Source: Puniceicoccales bacterium (GTDB taxonomy: Bacteria; Verrucomicrobiota; Verrucomicrobiia; Opitutales; LL51). Taken from it: a stretch of 18,075 nucleotides of DNA. The stretch is from contig JAITJQ010000069.1 in the NCBI GenBank assembly GCA_031278845.1, forward strand, positions 1-18,075, read 5' to 3'. The notes beneath the pieces are model-generated. The model did no database searches. It saw only the letters and a program-made list of their open reading frames with translations, and was not told the origin of the DNA. How positions within the stretch are numbered: position 1 is the stretch's first letter; the number at the start of each line of letters is the position of its first letter. This document shows positions 1 through 6,520 of the stretch, in pieces. The position numbers were made by a program, and so were the translations under genes.

Positions 1-1343
1 GCTTCGATGGCGCGTTTAACGATTTTGGCACCGATTTTTCCATCTGGGCAGGGGATATCGAGCCTATCGATGACGGCCGAAGCGCGGAGGAGGGCGACGC
101 TACCGCCTGCGGAGATACCTTCTTCGACGGCCGCTCGCGTGGCGTGGAGGGCATCATCGACGCGATCCTTTTTCTCCTTCATTTCCGGTTCGGTAGTTGC
201 ACCGACGCGGATAACGGCGACACCGCCGGCCAGTTTCGCGAGTCGTTCCTGCAGCTTTTCCCGATCGTAGTCGGAGGTCGACTCATCGATTTGGTGGCGG
301 ATTTGTTTAATGCGTGCCTGGATATCGCCATGGCTACCGTTCCCTTCGACGATGGTCGTATCTTCCTTACTGATGGTGATCCGCTTGGCGCGGCCGAGGT
401 CATCGACGGTAACGTTTTCCAATTTGATACCGAGGTCTTCGGAGATGAATCGTCCGCCGATGAGGATGGCGATATCTTCGAGCATGGCTTTACGGCGATC
501 ACCGAAGCCGGGGGCTTTAACGGCGCAGACATTGAGCGTACCGCGTAGCTTATTGACGACGAGGGCGGCGAGGGCTTCCCCTTCCACATCTTCGGCGATG
601 AGCATGAGCGGTTTACCGCCCTGGGCGACCGTTTGGAGCAGAGGGAGTAGGTCATTGAGCGCGCTAATTTTCTTCTCATAGATGAGGATATAGGCGTTTT
701 CGAGGACGCACTCCATGCTATTGGGGTCGGAGACGAAGTAGGGGCTGAGGTAACCCTTATCGAATTGCATACCTTCGACGACTTCGAGGGACGTTTCGAT
801 GGTCTTCGCCTCTTCGACGGTGATGGTACCGTCTTTGCCGACTTTCTCCATGGCATCGGCGATAATTTTACCGATTTCGTCATCCCAGTTTGCGGAGACG
901 GTGGCCACCTGGCGAATTTCTTCGGAGGTTTCGACTTTTTTTGACGTCCGGGCCAATTCGGCGACGACGGCGTCGACGGCCCTATCGATGCCCCGCTTCA
1001 GCATGATCGGGTTGACGCCGGAGGATACATTTTTAAGTCCTTCGCGGAAGATAGCTTCGGCGAGGATGGTGGCCGTTGTGGTACCATCGCCGGCGCTATC
1101 GGAGGTTTTGGAAGCGACTTCCTTGACCATTTGGGCGCCGATATTTTCGTAGGGGTCTTTGAGTTCGATTTCTTTGGCGACGGTCACACCATCTTTGGTG
1201 ACGGTGGATGCGCCAAATTTCTTCTCAATGAGGACGTTACGCCCCTTGGGGCCGAGGGTCACTTTCACAGCTTTAGCGAGCGTAGCGACGCCATCGAGCA
1301 CTTTTTTACGGGCCTGTTCTTCAAAAATCAATTGTTTTGCCAT
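1..1343 (-). CDS. groEL: Chaperonin GroEL (Hsp60), C-terminal part cut off by the window edge
   Basis: This is the 60-kDa chaperonin subunit, which forms the double-ring ATP-driven folding chamber in the cytoplasm and works with GroES. The reading frame starts MAKQLIFEEQARKK and stays open to the left edge, giving about 447 of the usual ~545 residues. Family hallmarks are visible in order: VTLGPKGRNV near residue 30, the ATP-site motif GDGTTTA near residue 87, the apical domain, and VDDALHATRAAVEEGI, which carries the catalytic Asp near 398. Only the last ~100 residues and the C-terminal tail lie outside the window. The ATG at 1343 is preceded by AAAGGA about 7 nt upstream, so this start is secure. 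It lies 38 bp downstream of groES on the same strand, and the pair is surely cotranscribed. Confidence 0.98.
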   Translation of the reverse strand, partial: MAKQLIFEEQARKKVLDGVATLAKAVKVTLGPKGRNVLIEKKFGASTVTKDGVTVAKEIELKDPYENIGAQMVKEVASKTSDSAGDGTTTATILAEAIFREGLKNVSSGVNPIMLKRGIDRAVDAVVAELARTSKKVETSEEIRQVATVSANWDDEIGKIIADAMEKVGKDGTITVEEAKTIETSLEVVEGMQFDKGYLSPYFVSDPNSMECVLENAYILIYEKKISALNDLLPLLQTVAQGGKPLMLIAEDVEGEALAALVVNKLRGTLNVCAVKAPGFGDRRKAMLEDIAILIGGRFISEDLGIKLENVTVDDLGRAKRITISKEDTTIVEGNGSHGDIQARIKQIRHQIDESTSDYDREKLQERLAKLAGGVAVIRVGATTEPEMKEKKDRVDDALHATRAAVEEGISAGGSVALLRASAVIDRLDIPCPDGKIGAKIVKRAIE

Positions 1344-1381
1344 ATGATAAATCCTTTCAATTTTAAATTAGGGGTTAAACG

Positions 1382-1675
1382 TTATTTAAACACAGCGAGC
1401 AGGTCATCCTGTCGCACGAGCATAAAGGTTTGGTCATCGTGTTTGACCTCCGTGCCGCCGTATTTGCTGATCAGGACCCGATCGCCAACGGCGACATCGA
1501 ATCCGAGGCGTTTACCGTCCTCGTCCCGCTTACCGGTCCCAAGGGCGATTACGGTTGCTTCCTGGGACTTTTCCTTAGCGGCATCGGGAATGATGATACC
1601 GCCCTTGACCTGTTCCTTTTCCTCGATCTGTTTGACGAGGAGACGATCTCCTAGGGGTTGAATATTTGTACTCAT
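1382..1675 (-). CDS. groES: Co-chaperonin GroES (Hsp10)
   Basis: This is the 97-residue lid protein of the GroEL chamber, of normal family length. It begins MSTNIQPLGDRLLVK, contains the mobile-loop region EEKEQVKGGIIIPDAAKEK with the GGIIIP contact for GroEL, and ends in the typical beta-barrel closing segment VGDRVLISKYGGTEVK. It is directly followed by groEL, as in most bacteria. The ATG at 1675 has no clear Shine-Dalgarno; the AT-rich sequence just upstream contains TTAATT and could be a -10 box, so a separate short-leader transcript is possible. I see no CIRCE inverted repeat (TTAGCACTC-N9-GAGTGCTAA) in the upstream gap, so HrcA control of this cluster is not supported here. Confidence 0.97.
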   Translation of the reverse strand: MSTNIQPLGDRLLVKQIEEKEQVKGGIIIPDAAKEKSQEATVIALGTGKRDEDGKRLGFDVAVGDRVLISKYGGTEVKHDDQTFMLVRQDDLLAVFK

Positions 1676-1740
1676 AATTAATTAATCATTAAGGGTTAAA
1701 AATCACAAATCCCTGCCATATCCATTCCATTTGTTGTGTT

Positions 1741-1920
1741 TTACTGCAATCCTTTAGGGTATTCATTGATAATAATCATCAATTGGATCACCACCGAGTG
1801 TTCCAGCCAATAATGCGTTACCCGAAGCCATTTTTTTTCCGTTTCGTACGCATTGAGCGGTTTATGGACAATCGCCGTTATTACAAACAAAACCATAAAA
1901 AGGATGAGTAAATAAGTCAT
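1741..1920 (-). CDS. Small membrane protein (59 aa) between dnaK and groES
   Basis: This short gene begins MTYLLILFMVLFVITAIVHK and ends IIINEYPKGLQ, then TAA. Residues 1-18 form one strongly hydrophobic segment, so the product is probably a single-span inner-membrane peptide with a ~40-residue amphipathic tail (WLRVTHYWLEHSVVIQLMIII). The case for a real gene is a textbook Shine-Dalgarno GGAGG 4 nt before the ATG, a position exactly filling the gap between dnaK (67 bp upstream) and groES (65 bp downstream), and the same strand as both. I do not recognise the family. By context it may be co-expressed with the heat-shock chaperones. Without homologues, a chance ORF with a good SD cannot be excluded. 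Confidence 0.6.
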   Translation of the reverse strand: MTYLLILFMVLFVITAIVHKPLNAYETEKKWLRVTHYWLEHSVVIQLMIIINEYPKGLQ

Positions 1921-1987
1921 TTTTCCTCCATTCTATCGTAGAAAGAAATTTCTCATGGTGCGATAAACATTTTTCGTCATGGCTACA

Positions 1988-3901
1988 CTACTTTTTTTCT
2001 TCATCGACGACCTCAAAATTTGCATCGACCACGTTATCGTCGGATTTTTTATTTTCCGGCTGCGGTCCGCTTTGGGTACTACCTTGAACATTTTTGTATA
2101 ACTCCTGGGCCATATCCTGAAAAACTTTGGTCAAATTTTCAAGGGCGGATTTCATCTCCTCGGTGGAAGCGTCGTTATTTTCGAAGACTTTCCTGGCACT
2201 GGCGATGGTCTCCTCCATTTTTTTCCGATCCGATTCCTGCAGTTTATCGCCCGTTTCTTTGAGTTGTTTTTCCGTTTGGTAGATCATGGTATCCAGGTGA
2301 TTGCGGGCCTCAATTTTTTCCTTTGCTTTTTTATCGGAATCGGCGAACTGTTCCGCTTCCTTGCGGAATTTTTCCACCTCTTCTTCGGAGAGACCCGATG
2401 CGCCGGAGATCGTAATTTTCTGATTTTTACCGCTGCCGAGATCCTTGGCGGTGACGTTGAGGACACCGTTGGCGTTGATATCGAAGGTGACCTCGATTTC
2501 GGGCAGTCCGCGTGGGGCGATGGGGATACCGTCCAGGCGGAAAATGCCGAGGGTTTTATTTTGGGAAGCGAGGGGACGTTCCCCCTGGAGGACCTTGATA
2601 TCGACGGCCGTTTGGTTATCGGCATAGGTCGAAAAGACCTGGGTTTTTTGGGTCGGAATAGTGGTATTGCGTTCGATCATGGGCGTAGAGGCACCGCCGG
2701 CGGTTTCGATGCCGAGGGTAAGCGGAGTGACATCGAGCAGTAGTACGTCGGTTACTTCGCCCTTGAGAACGCCCCCTTGGATAGCGGCACCGATGGCGAC
2801 AACTTCGTCCGGATTGACGCCCTGGTGCGGCTCTTTACCGGCGATATCGTGGGCAATTTCGACGACCTTTGGCGAACGGGTCATACCGCCGACGAGGACC
2901 AATTCATCGATATCTTTTGCGGTCCAACCGGCATCCTTAAAGCAAGCGTTACAGGGATGGATTGTCCGTTGATAGAGATTATCGCAAATTTTTTCCAACT
3001 GGGAACGGGAGAGGGTAACGTTAAGGTGTTTCGGGCCGGAAGCATCGGCAGTAATGAAGGGTAAATTGATTTCCGTTTGCTGGGTAGAAGAGAGGGCGAT
3101 TTTAGCCTTTTCGGCTTCTTCTTTGAGCCGCTGGTGAGCGATGGGGTCATTGCGCAGGTCGATACCATTTTCCCGTCTGAAGGTATCGGCGAGCCAATCG
3201 ATAACGGCCTTATCCCAATCGTCGCCGCCGAGGAGTGTATCGCCATTGGTCGCCTTAACTTCGAAGACGCCGTCGCCAATTTCGAGGACGGAGATATCGA
3301 ATGTGCCGCCACCGAGGTCGTAGACAGCGATTTTCTTTTCACCCTTTTTATCGAGGCCGTAGGCGAGGGAAGCGGCGGTGGGTTCATTGATAATGCGGAG
3401 GACCTCCAAGCCGGCGATGGTACCAGCGTCCTTAGTTGCTTGCCGTTGGGAATCGTTGAAGTAAGCGGGGACGGTGATGACGGCCTGATTAATTTTTTCG
3501 CCGAGGTAGGCTTCCGCATCGGCCTTCAGCTTAGCAAGAATCATGGAGGAAATTTGTTCCGGAGAGAAAATTTCCGTTTTACCGCCGGCTTGACACTGGA
3601 TAGCGGCATCGCCGTTTTTTCCTGGGACAACTTTATAGGGTAAGTTTCCGAGGATATTTTTAATTTCGTCGTATTTGTGTCCGATGAGGCGTTTAGCGGA
3701 GAAGATCGTATTTTCCGGGTTAGTAATTGCCTGGCGTTTAGCAGCTTGGCCGACGAGGCGGTCGCCATTTTTGGAGAAAGCGACGATGGAGGGGGTTGTG
3801 CGAGCGCCTTCGGAGTTAGGGATAACGACGGCCTGGCCACCTTCCATAATCGCCATGCACGAATTCGTCGTACCGAGATCAATACCTAAAACTTTTGCCA
3901 T
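1988..3901 (-). CDS. dnaK: Molecular chaperone DnaK (Hsp70)
   Basis: This is a complete 637-residue Hsp70 chaperone. The N-terminal ATPase domain shows phosphate-1 loop GIDLGTTNSC, phosphate-2 loop VYDLGGGTFDISVLE, connect/adenosine motifs VLVGGMTRSPKV, and NEPTAASLAYG. The interdomain linker is DVLLLDVTPL, followed by the substrate-binding domain (GGASTPMIERNTTIPT) and a charged alpha-helical lid. The tail ends NFEVVDEEKK, close to the usual acidic EEVD-like bacterial terminus. AAAGGA lies about 7 nt before the ATG at 3901. No dnaJ or grpE is adjacent. Downstream on the same strand come a small membrane peptide, groES and groEL with no terminator seen between them, so one chaperone operon is plausible. 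A copy of the island repeat, with a sigma-54-like motif facing this gene, lies ~110 bp upstream. Confidence 0.99.
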   Translation of the reverse strand: MAKVLGIDLGTTNSCMAIMEGGQAVVIPNSEGARTTPSIVAFSKNGDRLVGQAAKRQAITNPENTIFSAKRLIGHKYDEIKNILGNLPYKVVPGKNGDAAIQCQAGGKTEIFSPEQISSMILAKLKADAEAYLGEKINQAVITVPAYFNDSQRQATKDAGTIAGLEVLRIINEPTAASLAYGLDKKGEKKIAVYDLGGGTFDISVLEIGDGVFEVKATNGDTLLGGDDWDKAVIDWLADTFRRENGIDLRNDPIAHQRLKEEAEKAKIALSSTQQTEINLPFITADASGPKHLNVTLSRSQLEKICDNLYQRTIHPCNACFKDAGWTAKDIDELVLVGGMTRSPKVVEIAHDIAGKEPHQGVNPDEVVAIGAAIQGGVLKGEVTDVLLLDVTPLTLGIETAGGASTPMIERNTTIPTQKTQVFSTYADNQTAVDIKVLQGERPLASQNKTLGIFRLDGIPIAPRGLPEIEVTFDINANGVLNVTAKDLGSGKNQKITISGASGLSEEEVEKFRKEAEQFADSDKKAKEKIEARNHLDTMIYQTEKQLKETGDKLQESDRKKMEETIASARKVFENNDASTEEMKSALENLTKVFQDMAQELYKNVQGSTQSGPQPENKKSDDNVVDANFEVVDEEKK

Positions 3902-3977
3902 AATATTTCCTTTTCTTCAATTGTTTCCAATTCATTTCGTTCCAGTCACCGGCTATTTGAAAGATTTTCTTTTCGCA

Positions 3978-4037
3978 CAGCCGTGTGCCGAAACATTCTA
4001 TAAATTAGTGCAGCAATTTTCGTGCCAGGAATGCAAA
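3978..4037. repeat. Island repeat, copy A (~60 bp)
   Basis: This is the first of three copies of one element in direct orientation (others at 5108-5167 and 6404-6456). The shared core reads GTGCC-R-AAACATTCTATAAAT, then a ~10 bp variable part with TGC, then TTTTCGTGCCA and AATGCA. Copies A and B are nearly identical over the first 34 bp. This copy lies between the 3' end of the deaminase-like gene at 4213-4965 and the start of dnaK. It is not inside any credible gene. Confidence 0.9.
4011..4028 (-). promoter_or_regulatory. Sigma-54-like -24/-12 motif inside repeat copy A, facing dnaK
   Basis: On the minus strand repeat A reads CTGGCACGAAAATTGCTG, which matches the established RpoN consensus YTGGCACG-N4-TTGCW, with GG and GC exactly 12 bp apart (plus positions 4025-4026 and 4013-4014). 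It would start transcription near 4001, leaving a ~100-nt leader before dnaK. Copy C keeps GG and GC at the same spacing (6446-6447 and 6434-6435); copy B has lost the GC. It may therefore be a promoter carried by the repeat or a coincidence of the repeat sequence. No enhancer-binding activator is encoded in the window. Confidence 0.35.
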
Positions 4038-4129
4038 ATAAGGGGAGGATTTTTCTAAAATAATTTAGCATTGTTATGATAGCACGTGGCGAGCAGTGGA
4101 AATGCAATTTAATTGAGTTCAATTTAAAT

Positions 4130-4159
4130 AAAAAAAGACATGAAAAATAATTCATGTCT
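4130..4159 (-). terminator. Rho-independent terminator of the 4213-4965 gene
   Basis: A perfect 9-bp stem AGACATGAA/TTCATGTCT with a 6-nt loop is followed, reading the minus strand, by a run of seven T. It lies ~55 bp past the stop codon of the minus-strand deaminase-like gene and isolates it from dnaK. Confidence 0.85.
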
Positions 4160-4212
4160 CTGCAATTTAAGTGATAAAGGTAATACGAAGGGTTTTTAAA
4201 TTAAATTAAATT

Positions 4213-4965
4213 TCATTTCACTTCCACTTCCACCACTGTTTCCCAAAAATCGGCGAGATCGGCGAGGCCTAGTGGCAGGTCAGGGGTGTCGTATAAAGCA
4301 ATTTTGAGAAGGTTATTTCCGATTTTTAGATCCTTAAATTGTTCATTTTCATTGCGCGACATTTGACCATTAAGCTCATAGGGCATTAGCGATGAAATAA
4401 CGATTTTTATGTCGGGGTATCGAAGACTTAACCATAGTAAAACTTTTTCACAATTGGGGCACACATCCTTGTAGGAGAAAATGTGAATATCTCGCTGTGT
4501 TAATTGTCTGCAAGGAACGCCATCGATGGGAAGATTTTCCGCAATGGCATAGGCCAATAGCATTTCTGTGTGAAGGAAGTCATTCAGCCCATGATGGCGG
4601 GTGTGTTGTTTGAATTGCTCTTCCGGAATAATGTCTTTGATAAACGTTATATATTTGTTTATTTCTTCCTTATTTCCTTTGAAAATCCTGGATGCACTTT
4701 TGTTTCCGCTGGATATTATATGAATCTTTCCATCTAAATCCATAAATGTCAAGGTATTTTTCCCTTGTTGCCGATTTGCATTAGCGATTTGGCAAAGCAT
4801 TTTGTGGGTATCTGTGGCTCCGGGGGCGACTTCTTCCATGTTTATGCCCCCTGCGGCCATAATTTTGGCTTGTAGCGTTCCATCATTGCATAGTCCGCCT
4901 ATCAATAAACTTGTTGTCAATGTAAACGGAAGCAACCTTCGATTTTTTTGTTTTTTTAGTGACAT
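4213..4965 (-). CDS. Secreted protein with cytidine-deaminase-like zinc signature (paralogue 1)
   Basis: This 250-residue protein has a basic N-terminus and hydrophobic segment (residues ~1-34, LLPFTLTTSLLIGG), which reads as a Sec signal peptide with likely cleavage near LQA. The mature part holds a beta-hairpin (TLTFMDLDGKIHIISSG), a helix with H132-T133-E134 (DFLHTEMLLAYAI), a strand, and then C169-P-N-C172 (IFSYKDVCPNCEKVL). HxE followed ~35 residues later by a strand and CxxC is the zinc and proton-relay signature of the deaminase superfamily used by polymorphic toxins and symbiont effectors. The genes at 6521-7609 and 7717-8685 are related. Transcription probably starts at the ATG itself: TATAAT lies 8 bp upstream and there is no SD. 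A strong terminator follows. The substrate is unknown, and a non-deaminase zinc protein is the main alternative. Confidence 0.7.
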   Translation of the reverse strand: MSLKKQKNRRLLPFTLTTSLLIGGLCNDGTLQAKIMAAGGINMEEVAPGATDTHKMLCQIANANRQQGKNTLTFMDLDGKIHIISSGNKSASRIFKGNKEEINKYITFIKDIIPEEQFKQHTRHHGLNDFLHTEMLLAYAIAENLPIDGVPCRQLTQRDIHIFSYKDVCPNCEKVLLWLSLRYPDIKIVISSLMPYELNGQMSRNENEQFKDLKIGNNLLKIALYDTPDLPLGLADLADFWETVVEVEVK

Positions 4966-4973
4966 GGTTGATC

Positions 4974-4979
4974 ATTATA
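4974..4979 (-). promoter_or_regulatory. -10 box directly before the 4965 start codon
   Basis: TATAAT (minus strand) sits 8 bp from the ATG at 4965, so the transcript would begin at or next to the start codon. The -35 region is weak (AT-rich TATTTA at ~17 bp). No Shine-Dalgarno is present. The remaining gap (4966-5304) also carries repeat copy B and the promoter of the divergent gene at 5305; I see no gene in it. Confidence 0.5.
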
Positions 4980-5107
4980 ATATTTTTTTACGTAAGTAAA
5001 TAAAAAATATGCGAAAAATATTTTTTATTTTAAAAAAGCTAATACAATGGCAACCAATGGGTAAGTGTTAAATTTGAGCATTAATTCTCTTTGGAATGCC
5101 TTTCAGG

Positions 5108-5167
5108 CAGCCGTGTGCCGAAACATTCTATAAATTAGTGCGGAAATTTTCGTGCCACAAATGCAAA
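5108..5167. repeat. Island repeat, copy B (~60 bp)
   Basis: This is a direct-orientation copy of the element at 3978-4037, identical through CAGCCGTGTGCCG and AAACATTCTATAAATTAGTG, then diverging. It lies in the gap between the divergent genes at 4213-4965 and 5305-6390. The sigma-54-like spacing on the minus strand is lost here because the -12 GC is replaced (plus positions 5143-5144 read GA). Confidence 0.9.
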
Positions 5168-5268
5168 ACAAGAAGTTTTTTATTTCTTATGGATTCTTCT
5201 GATTAGTAATTTAATGTTTTAATTTTCAGTTAAAAATTATATCTCGGTCCATTTCTTCGATGTTTTTC

Positions 5269-5298
5269 TTGACAGAATTCATATTAAGAAAATAAATA
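5269..5298 (+). promoter_or_regulatory. Sigma-70-type promoter of the signal-bearing Rpn-like nuclease gene
   Basis: A perfect -35 TTGACA (5269-5274) is followed after 18 bp by TAAATA (5293-5298). The -10 box ends 6 bp before the ATG at 5305, so the mRNA should be leaderless. The arrangement TAAATA-TGGATC-ATG closely parallels TATAAA-TGAATC-ATG before the gene starting at 13952. Confidence 0.6.
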
Positions 5299-5304
5299 TG
5301 GATC

Positions 5305-6390
5305 ATGAATAGGTGTATGAATAGGTGTAAGAATTTTTTTCTGAGATTTTGTTGTACATTATTTCTGGGGTATGGTTTTTTAGTAAGTATTTTTGGAAGT
5401 ACGCATTACATACGCGCTACCACCGATGTCGGATTTAAGGAAATAATGTCAGATTCAGAGATTGCGCAGGCGCTTATTAATGAACTTTTTAATCGTGTTG
5501 GTCTTACTCCTGTAGAGATAGATACAACCAGACATGGAAGACTAGAAGTTCCCTTACAAGGCCACCGTTCCTTTGGGGCAATGGACTATCATGCGGTAAC
5601 GAGCAAGAGGGAACACATCATCATTGAAATGCAAGTAATTCGCCATAATAATTTTGATAGGCGGGTGTTGTTTTATGCCGCTTTGACCTTTGCCAACCAA
5701 GAGTTTGAAGGCGGCGAATGGGCACCTCAAATTAAGGACGTTTACGCCATACAGTTTGTCGATTATTCTACGCAGGGCAATTCTGCCGTAAAATATTACG
5801 AAATGATTAATAAACTTCCTTTAATAAGTGGACAAGGTGGAGCAATTCCCTCTCTGGAAACGATTAAGGGTATTCATTTAATTCAAGTGGAATTAAAGGG
5901 AAAAGATATAGGGGATATAGGGTTTCCTGTGCAAAGGGAGTTGTCAGACTTGGAGTGGTGGTGGTATATCATAAAATACTCCGATCAATTCGATGGGGGC
6001 GAGATTGCGCGTTGTCGAGAGCTTGGTATGCCGGAACAAATGGAACGTGTCCTGCATCGATTGGAATATGATGGATTGGATCCCAAGAAGCAGACGGAAT
6101 ATCTGAAAGAAGTTGAGAACATAGATAGTTACAGCAATGAACTGAAACGCATTGCATCGGAAGGCGAATTGAGGGGCGAATTGAAAGGACTATTTGATGG
6201 GTTTATCGATTCCGATTTTCAGCGAATATCCCTGAGGGTGGTAAACCGCATTAGAAACGCTGGGAAATCATATCCCAGAAATCTCGTGGAAGAAGTGGGG
6301 GATAGTTATGTGACCGAGGGGCAAATTTCAGTGGAGCAATTAAGGGATTTTATTCGACTTCTTGAAGAGAATGAAGTTATTACTGGATAA
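5305..6390 (+). CDS. Rpn/PDDEXK_2-family nuclease (putative transposase type) with N-terminal signal sequence
   Basis: This 361-residue protein belongs by motif to the Rpn/PDDEXK_2 nucleases. The family start is recognisable at TTDVGFKEIMSD (residue ~39), followed by the catalytic core D94 (GAMDYHAV) and E108-M-Q110 (HIIIEMQ), then FDRRVLFYAALTFANQ and KDVYAIQFVDYS. A later WWWYIIKYSD motif and charged helices are also family-like. Known members are cytoplasmic DNases that promote RecA-independent recombination. Oddly, residues 1-38 precede the family start and contain a ~20-residue hydrophobic segment (FFLRFCCTLFLGYGFLVSIF), which looks like a signal peptide or membrane anchor. Two in-frame ATGs arise from a 12-bp tandem repeat ATGAATAGGTGT at 5305 and 5317. 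It is flanked by repeat copies B and C. Family assignment is confident; secretion is inferred. Confidence 0.8.
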   Translation: MNRCMNRCKNFFLRFCCTLFLGYGFLVSIFGSTHYIRATTDVGFKEIMSDSEIAQALINELFNRVGLTPVEIDTTRHGRLEVPLQGHRSFGAMDYHAVTSKREHIIIEMQVIRHNNFDRRVLFYAALTFANQEFEGGEWAPQIKDVYAIQFVDYSTQGNSAVKYYEMINKLPLISGQGGAIPSLETIKGIHLIQVELKGKDIGDIGFPVQRELSDLEWWWYIIKYSDQFDGGEIARCRELGMPEQMERVLHRLEYDGLDPKKQTEYLKEVENIDSYSNELKRIASEGELRGELKGLFDGFIDSDFQRISLRVVNRIRNAGKSYPRNLVEEVGDSYVTEGQISVEQLRDFIRLLEENEVITG

Positions 6391-6403
6391 CCGAGGACGT
6401 CTG

Positions 6404-6456
6404 CGTGCCAAAACATTCTATAAATATATTGCAGCAGTTTTCGTGCCAGGAATGCA
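6404..6456. repeat. Island repeat, copy C (~53 bp)
   Basis: This third direct copy shares GTGCC, AAACATTCTATAAAT, TTTTCGTGCCAGGAATGCA with copy A, has a 1-nt longer middle, and starts 14 bp past the stop of the 5305-6390 gene. Reading the minus strand it keeps TGGCACG-AAAA-CTGCT, a near sigma-54 match. It lies at the shared 3' end of two convergent genes, so a promoter role here would be antisense to 5305-6390. Confidence 0.85.
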
Positions 6457-6464
6457 GATTCAAT

Positions 6465-6494
6465 AAAAAAAGATACAGAAAGTTTTCTGTATCT
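6465..6494 (-). terminator. Rho-independent terminator of the 6521-7609 gene
   Basis: The stem AGATACAGAA/TTCTGTATCT (10 bp, 4-nt loop) is followed on the minus strand by six to seven T. It immediately abuts repeat copy C. The same order (repeat, then terminator, then deaminase-like gene) is seen at copy A. Confidence 0.85.
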
Positions 6495-6520
6495 CATCAT
6501 ACGGGTTCAAGAATTTGAAT

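Noticed and set aside
179..883. Long open frames antisense to or out of frame with groEL
   Set aside because: They lie wholly within groEL, have Ser/Arg/Pro-rich low-complexity translations typical of shadow frames, and no SD.
1676..1740. CIRCE/HrcA operator before groES
   Set aside because: No TTAGCACTC-N9-GAGTGCTAA or near match is present here or upstream of dnaK.
2264..3643. Several 80-190 codon plus-strand ORFs opposite dnaK
   Set aside because: They are mirror frames of a strongly conserved gene; no independent signals support them.
3946..4155. 69-codon minus-strand ORF over repeat copy A
   Set aside because: Its residues IYRMFRHTAV come from the noncoding repeat itself; a similar string in the ORF at 6306-6500 is also repeat-derived, and the frame is not kept between copies.
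3978..6456. Repeats A-C as integron attC sites or IS ends
   Set aside because: No RYYYAAC/GTTRRRY core pair, no strong internal inverted repeat conserved in all three, and no integrase or terminal inverted repeats seen; left as an undefined repeat.
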